Origin: Ancylobacter polymorphus
GTDB lineage: Bacteria > Pseudomonadota > Alphaproteobacteria > Rhizobiales > Xanthobacteraceae
Reading direction: 5' to 3'
Length of the DNA: 64,000 bases
NCBI RefSeq assembly: GCF_022836935.1
Contig: NZ_CP083239.1
Coordinates: 1,429,501-1,493,500 of the forward strand
The stretch's first letter is position 1; the number at the start of each line of letters is the position of its first letter. The notes under the pieces are model-generated. The model saw only the letters and a program-made list of their open reading frames with translations, was not told where the DNA came from and made no database searches. Below, piece after piece: positions 34,267 through 42,696 of the stretch. Both the position numbers and the translations under genes were made by a program.

Positions 34267-35709
34267 ATGGCTCATCTCTATCCCGTTCTTCTCTGCGGCG
34301 GCTCCGGCACGCGCCTGTGGCCGCTGTCGCGCAAGAGTTTCCCCAAGCAGTTCGTCACCCTTGGCGAAGGCGAGACCCTGTTCCAGGCCGCCGCCCGTCG
34401 CCTTTCCGGGCCGGATGTGCGCCCGCCGGTCATCGTCACCAATGCCGATTTCCGCTTCATCGTCACTGAACAGCTCGCCGAAGCCGGCATTCCGGCCGGC
34501 GCCGTGCTGATCGAGCCGAGCGCGCGCAACACCGCACCGGCCATTCTCGCCGCCGTGCAGTATCTGGCGGCACGCGACCCGCAGGCGCTGCTCCTCGTCA
34601 TGCCGTCCGACCAGGTGGTGCCGGACAGCGCCGCATTTTCCGAGGCGGTGCGTGCCGGCCTGCCGGCGGCGGAAGCCGGGCGCATCGTCACTTTCGGCAT
34701 CCGTCCGACCCGGCCGGAAACCGGCTATGGCTGGCTAGAACTCGCCCATGCCCCGGAGGGCGCCGCGCCCGCGCCGGTGCCGCTCCGCCGCTTCGTCGAG
34801 AAACCCGACGCGGCGCGCGCCGCCGCCCTGCTCGCCGACGGCCATTATCTCTGGAACGCCGGCATCTTCCTGTTCTCGGTGGAGACCGCGCTGAAGGCGT
34901 TCGAGGCCCATGCCCCCGGCATGCTTGCCCCGGTGCGGCAGGCGCTGGACGAGGCGGCTAGCGACCTCGATTTCCTGCGCCTCGCTCCCGGCCCATGGCA
35001 GAAGGCGGAAGACATCTCCATCGACTATGCCATCATGGAGCGCTCGGACAATCTCGACGTGGTGCCCTTCGCCGGCGACTGGTCGGATCTCGGCGACTGG
35101 GCCTCGGTCATGCGCGAGGGCGAGGCGGATGCCGCCAATGTCGTCGCCCATGGTCCCGTCACTGCCATCGACTGCGCCGATTCGCTGCTGCGCTCGGAGG
35201 CGGAAGGGCTGGAACTGGTCGGCATCGGGCTCAAGGACATGCTCGTCGTCGCCATGCCGGATGCGGTGCTGGTGGCCGACCGTTCACGCTCGCAGGAGGT
35301 GAAGCAGGCAGTGACGGCGCTGAAAGCGCGCGGCGCGCGGCAGGCGGAGCATTTCCCGAGGGATCACCGGCCCTGGGGCTGGTTTGAGACGCTGGCGCTG
35401 GGCGAGCGTTTCCAGGTCAAGCGCATCGTCGTCCATCCCGGCGCGGCGCTGTCGCTGCAGAGCCATTATCACCGCTCCGAGCACTGGATCGTCGTCTCCG
35501 GCACCGCCCGCGTTACCATTGACGGCACGCCGCAGCTGCTCACCGAGAACCAGTCAGTCTATATTCCCTTGGGCGCGGTCCACCGCATGGAGAACCCCGG
35601 CAAGGTGCCGATGGTGCTGATCGAGGTGCAGACCGGCACCTATCTCGGCGAGGACGACATCATCCGCTACGAGGATGTCTATGCCCGCGGGCAGGGCGCC
35701 AAGGGATAG
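34267..35709 (+). CDS. manC: Mannose-1-phosphate guanylyltransferase / mannose-6-phosphate isomerase
   Basis: 480 residues from the ATG at 34267. The N-terminal nucleotidyltransferase has LCGGSGTRLWPLSRKSFPKQF and FVEKPD. The C-terminal type II phosphomannose isomerase is a cupin: RPWGWFETLALGERFQVKRI, then SLQSHYHRSEHWIVVSGTA with the metal-binding His and Glu, and IPLGAVHRMENPG. A bifunctional AlgA/XanB/ManC-type enzyme that makes GDP-mannose from mannose 1-phosphate. Confidence 0.93.
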   Translation: MAHLYPVLLCGGSGTRLWPLSRKSFPKQFVTLGEGETLFQAAARRLSGPDVRPPVIVTNADFRFIVTEQLAEAGIPAGAVLIEPSARNTAPAILAAVQYLAARDPQALLLVMPSDQVVPDSAAFSEAVRAGLPAAEAGRIVTFGIRPTRPETGYGWLELAHAPEGAAPAPVPLRRFVEKPDAARAAALLADGHYLWNAGIFLFSVETALKAFEAHAPGMLAPVRQALDEAASDLDFLRLAPGPWQKAEDISIDYAIMERSDNLDVVPFAGDWSDLGDWASVMREGEADAANVVAHGPVTAIDCADSLLRSEAEGLELVGIGLKDMLVVAMPDAVLVADRSRSQEVKQAVTALKARGARQAEHFPRDHRPWGWFETLALGERFQVKRIVVHPGAALSLQSHYHRSEHWIVVSGTARVTIDGTPQLLTENQSVYIPLGAVHRMENPGKVPMVLIEVQTGTYLGEDDIIRYEDVYARGQGAKG

Positions 35710-35726
35710 AACGCGCAGCGGTGCCG

Positions 35727-37493
35727 CTACGCCTCCGCCAGCGCCGCGCGCCAGCCGCCGCTGGCGGTGATGTCGCGCGCGCCCGTGAGCCCGTGCGGCT
35801 CGCACAGGAAGCCCTTCACCGTGCTTCCATCCTCCAGTTCCACCGTGCCGATGACGAGTGGAGCGGGGATGCCGGCAAGAAAATCGCCCAGCGCGGTGCG
35901 CGGCAGCGCCCACACTTCCAGCGCGATCGCGGCGCCGCCTTCGGTGGCGCGCTGCAGCCCCGGCCGCGCTGGCGGGCCGCCGGGCAGGGCGAAGAGCCGG
36001 TAATGCGGCGCCGTGCGCGCCGGACGCAGCAGGCGGCCGCCGCGGGCGGTCAGTTCGCCATTGAGCGGCAACCCGGCCATGTGGGCGCCGCAGACGGCGA
36101 GGGCGATTTCGTCGCCGGCGGGCGCGTGGCCGGGGGCATCGGTGGGGAGCGGCACCGCCCCGCCACCCCGCTCGACCCGAAGCGCCAGCGCGGCGGCGCG
36201 CCCGTCCTCCCCTTTGCGCGCCAGTATCGTCAGGCTGCCCGGGCGCCCGTCGGCACGCGGCCCGGTCGGCACGGCGATGCCGCAGAGATCGAGCAGATTG
36301 ACGAAATTGGTATAGGTGCCGAGCCGGCTGTTCGGCCCGAACGGGTCGGCGGCAATTTCGTCCAGCGTGACGAAGCAGGGAATCGTCGGCACGCAGAGGA
36401 AATCCGCGCCCTCCAGCGCCTGCGCGCAGACCCGCCGCAACTCCTGCAGCCGGTACAGGCCGTTGAAAGCATCGACGGCGGAGAGAGAAAGCCCCGGCGC
36501 GAGGATGGCGCGGGTGACCTCATGCAGGGTTTCCGGAGCGGTGGTTAGCCGGCTTCCCACTGCCGCCACGCGCTCGGCGACCCAGGGGCCGGAATAGAGC
36601 AGCTCCGCCACGGCGTAGAAGGGCGAGAGGTCGATCGCGCGCACCCGCGCCCCCTGGGCGCGCAGCCGCTCGACCGTGGCGTGGAAATGCGCCGCCTGCG
36701 CCTCGTCGCCAAAGGTGCGCAGACTGGCCGCATCGGGCACCGCCACGGTCACCGCCTCTGGCAGGGATGCGAGGCGCGGGGGCGGCAGAGGACGCGACCA
36801 GGCGTCTGCGGGATCGACGCCGGCGGTCAGCGTGAACAGCTCCCATGCCGCGGCGACGCTCTCGGCGAAGATCGAAATGGTGTCGAGCGTGCGGCAGGCC
36901 GGCACCATGCCGGCGGAGGAGAGCGCGCCAAGGCTCGGCTTCAGCCCGACAATGTCGTTGAGCGCCGCCGGCACCCGGCCGGAGCCGGCGGTGTCGGTGC
37001 CGAGACTGAACGCCACCAGACCCTGCGCCACCGCCACCGCCGAGCCGGAGGAGGAGCCTCCCGGCACCAGCGCCGGGTCGATGGCGTTGCGCGGCACGGG
37101 ATAGGGCGTGCGCACCCCCACCAGCCCGGTGGCGAACTGGTCGAGATTGGTCTTGCCGAGGCAGATCGCGCCCAAGGCCCGCAGCCGCGCCACCACGAAG
37201 GCGTCGGCGGTCGCCTCATAGGCGAAATCGGGGCAGGCGGCGGTGGTCGGCATGCCGGCCACGTCGATATTGTCCTTCACCGCATAGGGAATGCCCCAGA
37301 GCGGTCGGCCGTCCGGCGCGCCCAGCGCCCTTGCCTCGGCCAGCGCCTGCGCGCGCGCCTCGTGCAGGAAGATGCCGGGATCGCCCAGCGCGTCGAGCCG
37401 ACGGAAGGCTTCCGCGATCACCGCTTCCGGTTGCAGCCCCCGCGCATAGGCGGCCCGGAGCCCGGCAAGGGTGAAGGCAAGATCACGCGGCAT
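35727..37493 (-). CDS. atzF: Allophanate hydrolase
   Basis: 588 residues in the two-domain AtzF layout. The amidase-signature domain holds the Ser-cisSer-Lys triad: K73 in AVKDNID, S147 in GGSSSGSA and S171 in GTDTAGSGR, with spacings of 74 and 24 residues as in Pseudomonas AtzF. The C-terminal domain (after about residue 455, with LFALPGGPPARPGL and PLVIGTVELEDGS) matches the AtzF C-terminal fold. It splits allophanate to ammonia and CO2. No urea carboxylase gene is next to it, unlike the usual urea amidolyase pair. An upstream palindrome may bind a regulator. Confidence 0.9.
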   Translation of the reverse strand: MPRDLAFTLAGLRAAYARGLQPEAVIAEAFRRLDALGDPGIFLHEARAQALAEARALGAPDGRPLWGIPYAVKDNIDVAGMPTTAACPDFAYEATADAFVVARLRALGAICLGKTNLDQFATGLVGVRTPYPVPRNAIDPALVPGGSSSGSAVAVAQGLVAFSLGTDTAGSGRVPAALNDIVGLKPSLGALSSAGMVPACRTLDTISIFAESVAAAWELFTLTAGVDPADAWSRPLPPPRLASLPEAVTVAVPDAASLRTFGDEAQAAHFHATVERLRAQGARVRAIDLSPFYAVAELLYSGPWVAERVAAVGSRLTTAPETLHEVTRAILAPGLSLSAVDAFNGLYRLQELRRVCAQALEGADFLCVPTIPCFVTLDEIAADPFGPNSRLGTYTNFVNLLDLCGIAVPTGPRADGRPGSLTILARKGEDGRAAALALRVERGGGAVPLPTDAPGHAPAGDEIALAVCGAHMAGLPLNGELTARGGRLLRPARTAPHYRLFALPGGPPARPGLQRATEGGAAIALEVWALPRTALGDFLAGIPAPLVIGTVELEDGSTVKGFLCEPHGLTGARDITASGGWRAALAEA

Positions 37494-37571
37494 AGGCTGG
37501 TTCCCGGAAGAGAGAGGGCGTCATAATAGGCAGGCCATTTCCAGCCGCCAAGCCTGTAAGCAGAATAGGTC

Positions 37572-37582
37572 GCATTGTATGC
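37572..37582. promoter_or_regulatory. Candidate operator upstream of atzF
   Basis: GCAT-TGT-ATGC, an 11-bp hyphenated palindrome in AT-richer DNA about 80 bases upstream of the atzF start. It resembles TTGTATAC-type sites of GntR-family regulators, but the regulator is not in the window. Tentative. Confidence 0.3.
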
Positions 37583-38103
37583 AGAAGATGCGAGGCGGGG
37601 GCGGGCGCGGGCCTTCTGGCGCCGGGCGCTGAGCCCCGCCCGCCCCTGCGGTCTCGTTCGCGCCGGAGGGCGACGCGACTGCCCGCGAAAAGGCTCATTC
37701 TTCATCGCGGCCCGCCGCCGGCTTAGGCGAAGGTCGCCTACGTTCAGTCCGCATGACGAATCGGGCATGCGCGTCGCCGGGCTCATGCGCCCGACATTCC
37801 ATGGCGGATGCTGCGCCCGCCGGGGCGGAAGGTGTTTAAAGACCGACCTTTCGCCGCCTGTCGCCTGAGGTGAAGGCTGCAAAAGAGGCGTGCCTAATTG
37901 CGCATCAATCGCGGCGTCCGCGCGCCGCACGGCGCCGTCTTTCGCCCTTCCCCATCCCGGCACCGGCGGCAATGCGGCGCGCTGCCGTGGGGTCGCCGGC
38001 CCCTCTGGCTGCCGCAGCGTCAAGCACGACGCGGCCGCGCTAAGCAACGGGAAATGCAGCAAAAAATCGTCTTCGCCGCCTCCGGTGTCCTTCCCCTTCC
38101 GCT

Positions 38104-38119
38104 TGGCACGACCTTTGCG
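38104..38119 (+). promoter_or_regulatory. Sigma-54 (RpoN) promoter of the ABC transporter operon
   Basis: TGGCACG, four bases, TTGCG: the -24 GG and -12 GC are exactly 10 bases apart, and the -24 block matches the RpoN consensus fully. It lies about 85 bases upstream of the ATPase gene at 38204. It implies NtrC-like activation, fitting nitrogen-source (polyamine) uptake. Confidence 0.72.
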
Positions 38120-38203
38120 GAAGCAGAGGCAGGCGGAAGCCCGGGTCGGCGATGGAAGTTCGCCGTTCCGGGCCGTTCCGCGCGGCTCGTCCGAGGAGGA
38201 AGC

Positions 38204-39307
38204 ATGAAGCTTGCGGTCAGCGCCAATGACAGTTTCGTCGAGTTCGCCGGCGTGCAGAAGAGCTATGACGGCGAAACGCTTGTCGTGAAGGACCTCAGCC
38301 TGCGCATTCGCCGCGGCGAATTTCTCACCATGCTGGGCCCGTCCGGCTCGGGCAAGACGACGACGCTGATGATGCTCGCCGGCTTCGAGACGCCGACCTC
38401 CGGCGACATTATGCTCGACGGCGCCCGTATCGACGCGCTGCCGCCGGAAAAGCGCAATATCGGCATGGTGTTCCAGAACTACGCGCTGTTTCCGCATATG
38501 AGCGTGGCGCAGAATGTCGGCTATCCCCTCAAGGTGCGGGGCCGGCCGAAGGCGGAGATCGCCGACCGCGTCGCCAAGGCGCTCGACATGGTGCATCTCG
38601 GCAGCTTCGCCGCGCGCATGCCGGGCCAGCTGTCCGGCGGTCAGCAGCAGCGCGTCGCGCTGGCGCGGGCGCTGGTGTTCGAGCCCAAGCTGGTGCTGAT
38701 GGACGAGCCGCTCGGCGCGCTCGACAAGCAGCTGCGCGAACACATGCAGATGGAAATCCGCCATCTGCACGAGCGGCTCGGCATCACCGTGGTCTATGTC
38801 ACCCACGACCAGAGCGAGGCGCTGACCATGTCGGACCGCGTCGCCGTGTTCAATGCCGGCATCATCCAGCAGGTGGCGCCGCCCTCCGAACTCTATGAAT
38901 ACCCCGCCAATTCCTTCGTCGCCCAGTTCATCGGCGAGAACAACCGGCTGCCCGGCCGCATCGAGGCCGCCAATGGCGCGCTGTGCTCGGTGGTGCTCGC
39001 CAATGGCGATGTCGTCACCGCCACCCTGACCGAAGCGGCCGGGGTGGGCGAGAACTGCCTGCTCTCCATCCGGCCCGAGCGGGTGAAGATCGCCCCGCCC
39101 GGTGGTTCGCTCGACAATCATTTCGAGGCCGTGATCGCCGAGACGATCTATCTCGGCGACCATGTGCGCGTGCGCTGCGTGCTCGATAGCGGCGCCGAAA
39201 TGGTCGTCAAGGTCGGCAATGTCGAGGACCGCCCGGTCCTCACCGTCGGCTCCCGCATCCCGCTGGCATGGCGCGCGCAGGATTGCCGCGCCCTCGACGC
39301 GGCCTGA
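38204..39307 (+). CDS. potA: Polyamine-type ABC transporter, ATP-binding protein
   Basis: 367 residues from the ATG after GAGGAGGAAGC; the open frame extends upstream but is not conserved-looking. Walker A is GPSGSGKTT (about residues 44-52), then the Q-loop in VFQNYALFPHMSV, signature LSGGQQQRVALARAL, Walker B LVLMDEP and the switch His in VTHDQSEAL. A TOBE domain forms the C-terminal third (SIRPERVKI). It is the first gene of an ATPase-binding protein-permease-permease operon with spermidine/putrescine-type order. Probably sigma-54 dependent. Confidence 0.9.
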   Translation: MKLAVSANDSFVEFAGVQKSYDGETLVVKDLSLRIRRGEFLTMLGPSGSGKTTTLMMLAGFETPTSGDIMLDGARIDALPPEKRNIGMVFQNYALFPHMSVAQNVGYPLKVRGRPKAEIADRVAKALDMVHLGSFAARMPGQLSGGQQQRVALARALVFEPKLVLMDEPLGALDKQLREHMQMEIRHLHERLGITVVYVTHDQSEALTMSDRVAVFNAGIIQQVAPPSELYEYPANSFVAQFIGENNRLPGRIEAANGALCSVVLANGDVVTATLTEAAGVGENCLLSIRPERVKIAPPGGSLDNHFEAVIAETIYLGDHVRVRCVLDSGAEMVVKVGNVEDRPVLTVGSRIPLAWRAQDCRALDAA

Positions 39308-39355
39308 GACCTCCGCCCCCAGACCTTCGCCCCCCTAGACCCAAAGGGAATGACC

Positions 39356-40402
39356 ATGCAGTTGAAGTCGCTGACGATGACCCTCTCCGCGCTCGCCCTC
39401 GCGGCGACCTGCGGCACCGCCTTCGCGGCGGACGGCCTCACCATCACCTCCTGGGGCGGCGCCTATCAGACCAGCCAGGACGAGGCCTATTACAAGCCCT
39501 ACACCGCCAAGACCGGCACCAAGATCACCCAGGAAGAGTATAATGGCGAGGCGGCGCGCATCCGCGCCATGGTCGAATCCGGCAACACCACCTGGGATGC
39601 CGTCGATGTTGACGCCGCCACCGCGCAGCAGGGCTGCGACGAGGGGTTCCTGACGCCGATCGACTATTCCAAATTCGGCGGCGAGGGTGCCTTCGTGAAG
39701 GGCTCCACCTTCGAATGCGGCATCCCGACCATCATCTATTCCACCATCTACGCTTATGACGCCGACAAGATTAAGGACGGCCCGAAGACCATTGCCGGCC
39801 TGTTCGACACCAAGACCTGGCCGGGCAAGCGCGCGCTGCAGAAGACTCCCTTCGGCAATCTCGAATTCGCGCTGATGGCGGACGGCGTGCCGGCCGACAA
39901 GGTTTATGAGACGCTGAAGACCAAGGAAGGCGTCGACCGCGCCTTCAAGAAGCTCGACACCATCAAGAAGGACATCGTCTGGTGGGAAGCCGGCGCCCAG
40001 CCGCCGCAGCTGCTTGCCTCCGGCGAAGTGGTGATGGCGACCGCCTGGAACGGCCGCATCTTCAACGCCAACAAGGTCGACAAGAAGAACTTCAAGATCG
40101 TCTGGGACGGCCAGCTGATGGACTATGACCTCTGGGCGATCCCCAAGGGAGTGAAGGACCTCGACGCGGTCTACAAGTTCATCCAGTTCGCCTCCAGCCC
40201 GGAGGCGCAGGCCGCGCAGACCAAGTACATCTCCTATGGCCCGGCGCTGCTCGCCGCCACGCCGCTGGTCGCGCCCGACATCCTCAAGGACCTGCCGACC
40301 GCGCCGGAGAACGCCAAGACCGCGCTCGCCAACGATCCCGTCTTCTGGGGTGACAACAAGGAAGAACTGCTGAAGCGCTTCAACACCTGGATCGCCCAGT
40401 GA
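39356..40402 (+). CDS. ABC transporter substrate-binding protein (PotD/PotF-like)
   Basis: 348 residues. Two ATGs are six bases apart; the second (39356) is correctly spaced from AAAGGGA, and the first touches it. Signal peptide MQLKSLTMTLSALALAATC to TAFAAD. The mature start LTITSWGGAYQTSQDEAYYKPY is typical of the PotD/AfuA cluster, with STIYAYD and VMATAWNGRI further on. Likely ligand is a polyamine or related amine; the following flavin amine oxidases support that, but it is not proven. Confidence 0.88.
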   Translation: MQLKSLTMTLSALALAATCGTAFAADGLTITSWGGAYQTSQDEAYYKPYTAKTGTKITQEEYNGEAARIRAMVESGNTTWDAVDVDAATAQQGCDEGFLTPIDYSKFGGEGAFVKGSTFECGIPTIIYSTIYAYDADKIKDGPKTIAGLFDTKTWPGKRALQKTPFGNLEFALMADGVPADKVYETLKTKEGVDRAFKKLDTIKKDIVWWEAGAQPPQLLASGEVVMATAWNGRIFNANKVDKKNFKIVWDGQLMDYDLWAIPKGVKDLDAVYKFIQFASSPEAQAAQTKYISYGPALLAATPLVAPDILKDLPTAPENAKTALANDPVFWGDNKEELLKRFNTWIAQ

Positions 40403-40413
40403 CCCCGGGCGCG

Positions 40414-40470
40414 CCGGCGGCTAGCCGCCGCGCGTCCTGACCACGCGCCCGCTCCCTTTGGGGGCGGGCG
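40414..40470 (+). other. Intercistronic hairpins between binding-protein and permease genes
   Basis: Two stems sit in the 163-base gap. One is CGGCGG/CCGCCG with loop CTAG (40415-40430). The other is an 11-bp stem CGCCCGCTCCC with loop TTT (40446-40470). There is no T-run, so they should not fully terminate. They can protect the upstream message and keep the binding protein more abundant than the permeases. Confidence 0.5.
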
Positions 40471-40565
40471 GAAGGCGGGCCGGGGCTCTCGGTGCCCCGG
40501 CCGCTCACCGACCGCGCCGCCCTCCGGGGCAAGGCCGCGGCAGCAACCGAGGGGGATTTCTCGAC

Positions 40566-41822
40566 ATGGCCGTGGCCGCCCTTCCGGGCGAGGCCGGACC
40601 CGCTGGGGACCGCACCTCGCTCAAGACCAAGCTCCGGCGCGCCGAGCGGGTGAACCGCCTGCGCTCCTTCTCTCTTGTCGCCCCGCTGCTGCTGTTCGTG
40701 CTGGCGGTGTTCGCGCTGCCGATCGGGCTGATGCTGGTGCGCGCGGTGGAGAACACCGAGGTGCGCGAGACCATGCCCCGCACCATCGCCGCGCTCGACG
40801 CGTGGGACGGGCGGGAGACGCCGGGCGAAGAGGTGTTTGCCGCCTTCGCCGCCGATCTCGTGCAGACGCAGAAGGACCGCACGACCGCGCTGGTGGGCAA
40901 GCGCATCAATTACGAGGTGCCGGGCGCCCGCTCGCGCTTTCTCAAGGCCGGCCGTCTCGTCGATGCCGGCGGTGGCGGGCCGTGGAAGGAGAAGTTCCTC
41001 GCCAGCGACGCCGAATGGGGCTCGGTCGAGTTCTGGGCGATCATGAAGCGGGCGGGGCAGACATTCACCCCCTATTATCTCCTCACCTCGGTCGACCTCC
41101 GGCAGGACGCCACCGGGGCGGTGACGACGAATTTCGCCGACCAGTCCATCTTCATCGACATCTTCATCCGCACCCTCTCCATCAGCCTGGTGGTGACGCT
41201 GGCGACGCTCGTGCTCGGCTATCCCGTCGCGCATCTGCTGGCGATCCTGCCGCCTCGCCACGCCAATGTGCTGATGATCCTGGTGCTGCTTCCCTTCACC
41301 ACCTCCATTCTGGTGCGCACCACGGCGTGGATCGTGCTCCTGCAGAGCAATGGCGTGCTCAACGACATCCTGCTGGCGCTGCACCTGACGACGGAGCGGG
41401 TGCAGCTGATCTTCAACCGTTTCGGCACGGTGCTGGCGATGACCCATATCCAGCTGCCCTTCACCATCCTGCCGATCTATTCGGTGATGAAGTCGATCCC
41501 GCCCTCGCATCTGCGGGCGGCGCGGTCTCTGGGCGCCGGGCCGCTCACCGCCTTCGTCTCGGTCTATGTGCCGCAGACCCTGCCGGGCGTGGGCGCCGGC
41601 TGCCTGCTCACCTTCATCCTGTCGCTCGGCTACTACATCACCCCGGCGCTGGTCGGCGGGCCGCAGGACCAGATGGTCAGCTATTTCGTCGCGCTCTACA
41701 CCAACCGCGAGATGAACTGGGGCCAGGCCTCGGCGCTCGGCGGCATCCTGCTGATGATCACGCTGGTGCTCTATGCGGTGTTCAACCGCGTGGTCGGCAT
41801 CGACAAGGTAAAGCTGGGTTGA
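40566..41822 (+). CDS. Polyamine-type ABC transporter permease (PotB-like, with long periplasmic insert)
   Basis: 418 residues from the ATG at 40566. The first helix (LVAPLLLFVLAVFALPIGLMLV) is followed by a roughly 155-residue soluble insert (residues about 60-195) absent from E. coli PotB, then the usual five helices. The EAA loop that contacts the ATPase is LRAARSLGAGPLTAFVSVYVPQTLPG. Such long PotB forms are known in alphaproteobacteria. The insert probably sits in the periplasm near the binding protein. Confidence 0.88.
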   Translation: MAVAALPGEAGPAGDRTSLKTKLRRAERVNRLRSFSLVAPLLLFVLAVFALPIGLMLVRAVENTEVRETMPRTIAALDAWDGRETPGEEVFAAFAADLVQTQKDRTTALVGKRINYEVPGARSRFLKAGRLVDAGGGGPWKEKFLASDAEWGSVEFWAIMKRAGQTFTPYYLLTSVDLRQDATGAVTTNFADQSIFIDIFIRTLSISLVVTLATLVLGYPVAHLLAILPPRHANVLMILVLLPFTTSILVRTTAWIVLLQSNGVLNDILLALHLTTERVQLIFNRFGTVLAMTHIQLPFTILPIYSVMKSIPPSHLRAARSLGAGPLTAFVSVYVPQTLPGVGAGCLLTFILSLGYYITPALVGGPQDQMVSYFVALYTNREMNWGQASALGGILLMITLVLYAVFNRVVGIDKVKLG

Positions 41823-41827
41823 TCGAC

Positions 41828-42655
41828 ATGCTGGCACCGTCCTACGCCACCCCGCGCGAGAAACTGGCCTATTTCCTCTTCGCCGTGTTCTGCACGCTGG
41901 TGTTCCTGTTCCTCGTCGGCCCGATCCTGGTGATCATGCCGCTCTCCTTCTCCAGCGAGCCCTGGTTCACCTATCCGCTACCGGGGCTCAGCCTGCGCTG
42001 GTACATCGATTTCTTCACCGATGAGCGCTGGCGCATCGCGCTGCAGAACAGCGGCATCGTCGCGGTCTTCTCCACCCTCATCGCCACCGGGCTTGGCACG
42101 CTCGCCGCGCTTGGCCTGTCGCGCGGAAATGTGCCCTTCGCCGGGCTCATCCTCTCGATCCTGATCTCGCCGATGATCGTGCCGGTGGTCATCGTCGCGG
42201 TGGCGATGTTCTTCGGCTTCGCGGCGGTGGGGCTGAACAACACCTATCTCGGGCTGGTTCTCGCCCACGCCATCCTCGGCACGCCTTTCGTGGTCATCAC
42301 CGTGACGGCGACGCTCACCGGCTTCGACCGCTCGCTCACCCGCGCCGCCGCCTCGCTCGGCGCCTCGCCCTGGACCACTTTCCGCACGGTGACGCTGCCC
42401 CTGATCGCGCCGGGGGTCACCTCGGGAGCGCTGTTCGCCTTCGTCACCTCCTGGGACGAGGTGGTGGTGGCGCTGTTCCTCGCCAGCCCGGACCAGCGCA
42501 CCCTGCCGCGCCAGATGTTCTCGGGCATACGCGAGCAGATCTCCCCCACCATCACCGCCGCCGCGACACTGCTGGTGGTGTTTGCGGCCCTGCTGATGCT
42601 GACCCTGGAACTGCTGCGCCGCCGCTCCGAGCGGCTGCGCGGCACGGGCGGCTGA
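41828..42655 (+). CDS. Polyamine-type ABC transporter permease (PotC-like)
   Basis: 275 residues, six helices. It starts at the ATG five bases after the previous stop; a TTG at 41819 is an alternative. The EAA loop is LTRAAASLGASPWTTFRTVTLPLI followed by APGVTSGALFAFVTSWDEVVVALFL, very typical of PotC. It pairs with the long permease as the transmembrane heterodimer. Confidence 0.9.
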   Translation: MLAPSYATPREKLAYFLFAVFCTLVFLFLVGPILVIMPLSFSSEPWFTYPLPGLSLRWYIDFFTDERWRIALQNSGIVAVFSTLIATGLGTLAALGLSRGNVPFAGLILSILISPMIVPVVIVAVAMFFGFAAVGLNNTYLGLVLAHAILGTPFVVITVTATLTGFDRSLTRAAASLGASPWTTFRTVTLPLIAPGVTSGALFAFVTSWDEVVVALFLASPDQRTLPRQMFSGIREQISPTITAAATLLVVFAALLMLTLELLRRRSERLRGTGG

Positions 42656-42673
42656 GAAGAGGCAACCGATGGG

Positions 42674-42694
42674 AAGGGCGGCGGGGCCGCCTTT
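42674..42694. terminator. Probable bidirectional terminator between convergent genes
   Basis: AAGGGCGGC, loop GGG, GCCGCCTTT forms a 9-bp stem (one G-T pair) with A and T ends on either side, in the 41-base gap between the PotC-like gene and the convergent oxidoreductase. Short T-runs make it a moderate call. Confidence 0.5.
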
Positions 42695-42696
42695 CC

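Larger units (their letters stand above)
37494..38203. other. 710-base intergenic region between atzF and the ABC transporter operon
   Basis: No convincing gene is seen. Open frames here have arginine-rich, low-complexity translations without ribosome-binding sites. The left part holds the palindrome near the atzF start, and the right end holds a sigma-54 promoter with an 80-90 base leader. The middle (about 37600-38050) has room for enhancer sites, but none with a recognisable consensus. Confidence 0.6.

Noticed and set aside
32522..34510. A 662-codon open frame across DUF2243, manB and manC
   Set aside because: Crosses three well supported genes; no ribosome-binding site or recognisable domain.
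37575..37868. Possible small gene in the atzF-potA gap
   Set aside because: Translation is Arg- and Pro-rich, no ribosome-binding site, and no similarity pattern; treated as non-coding.
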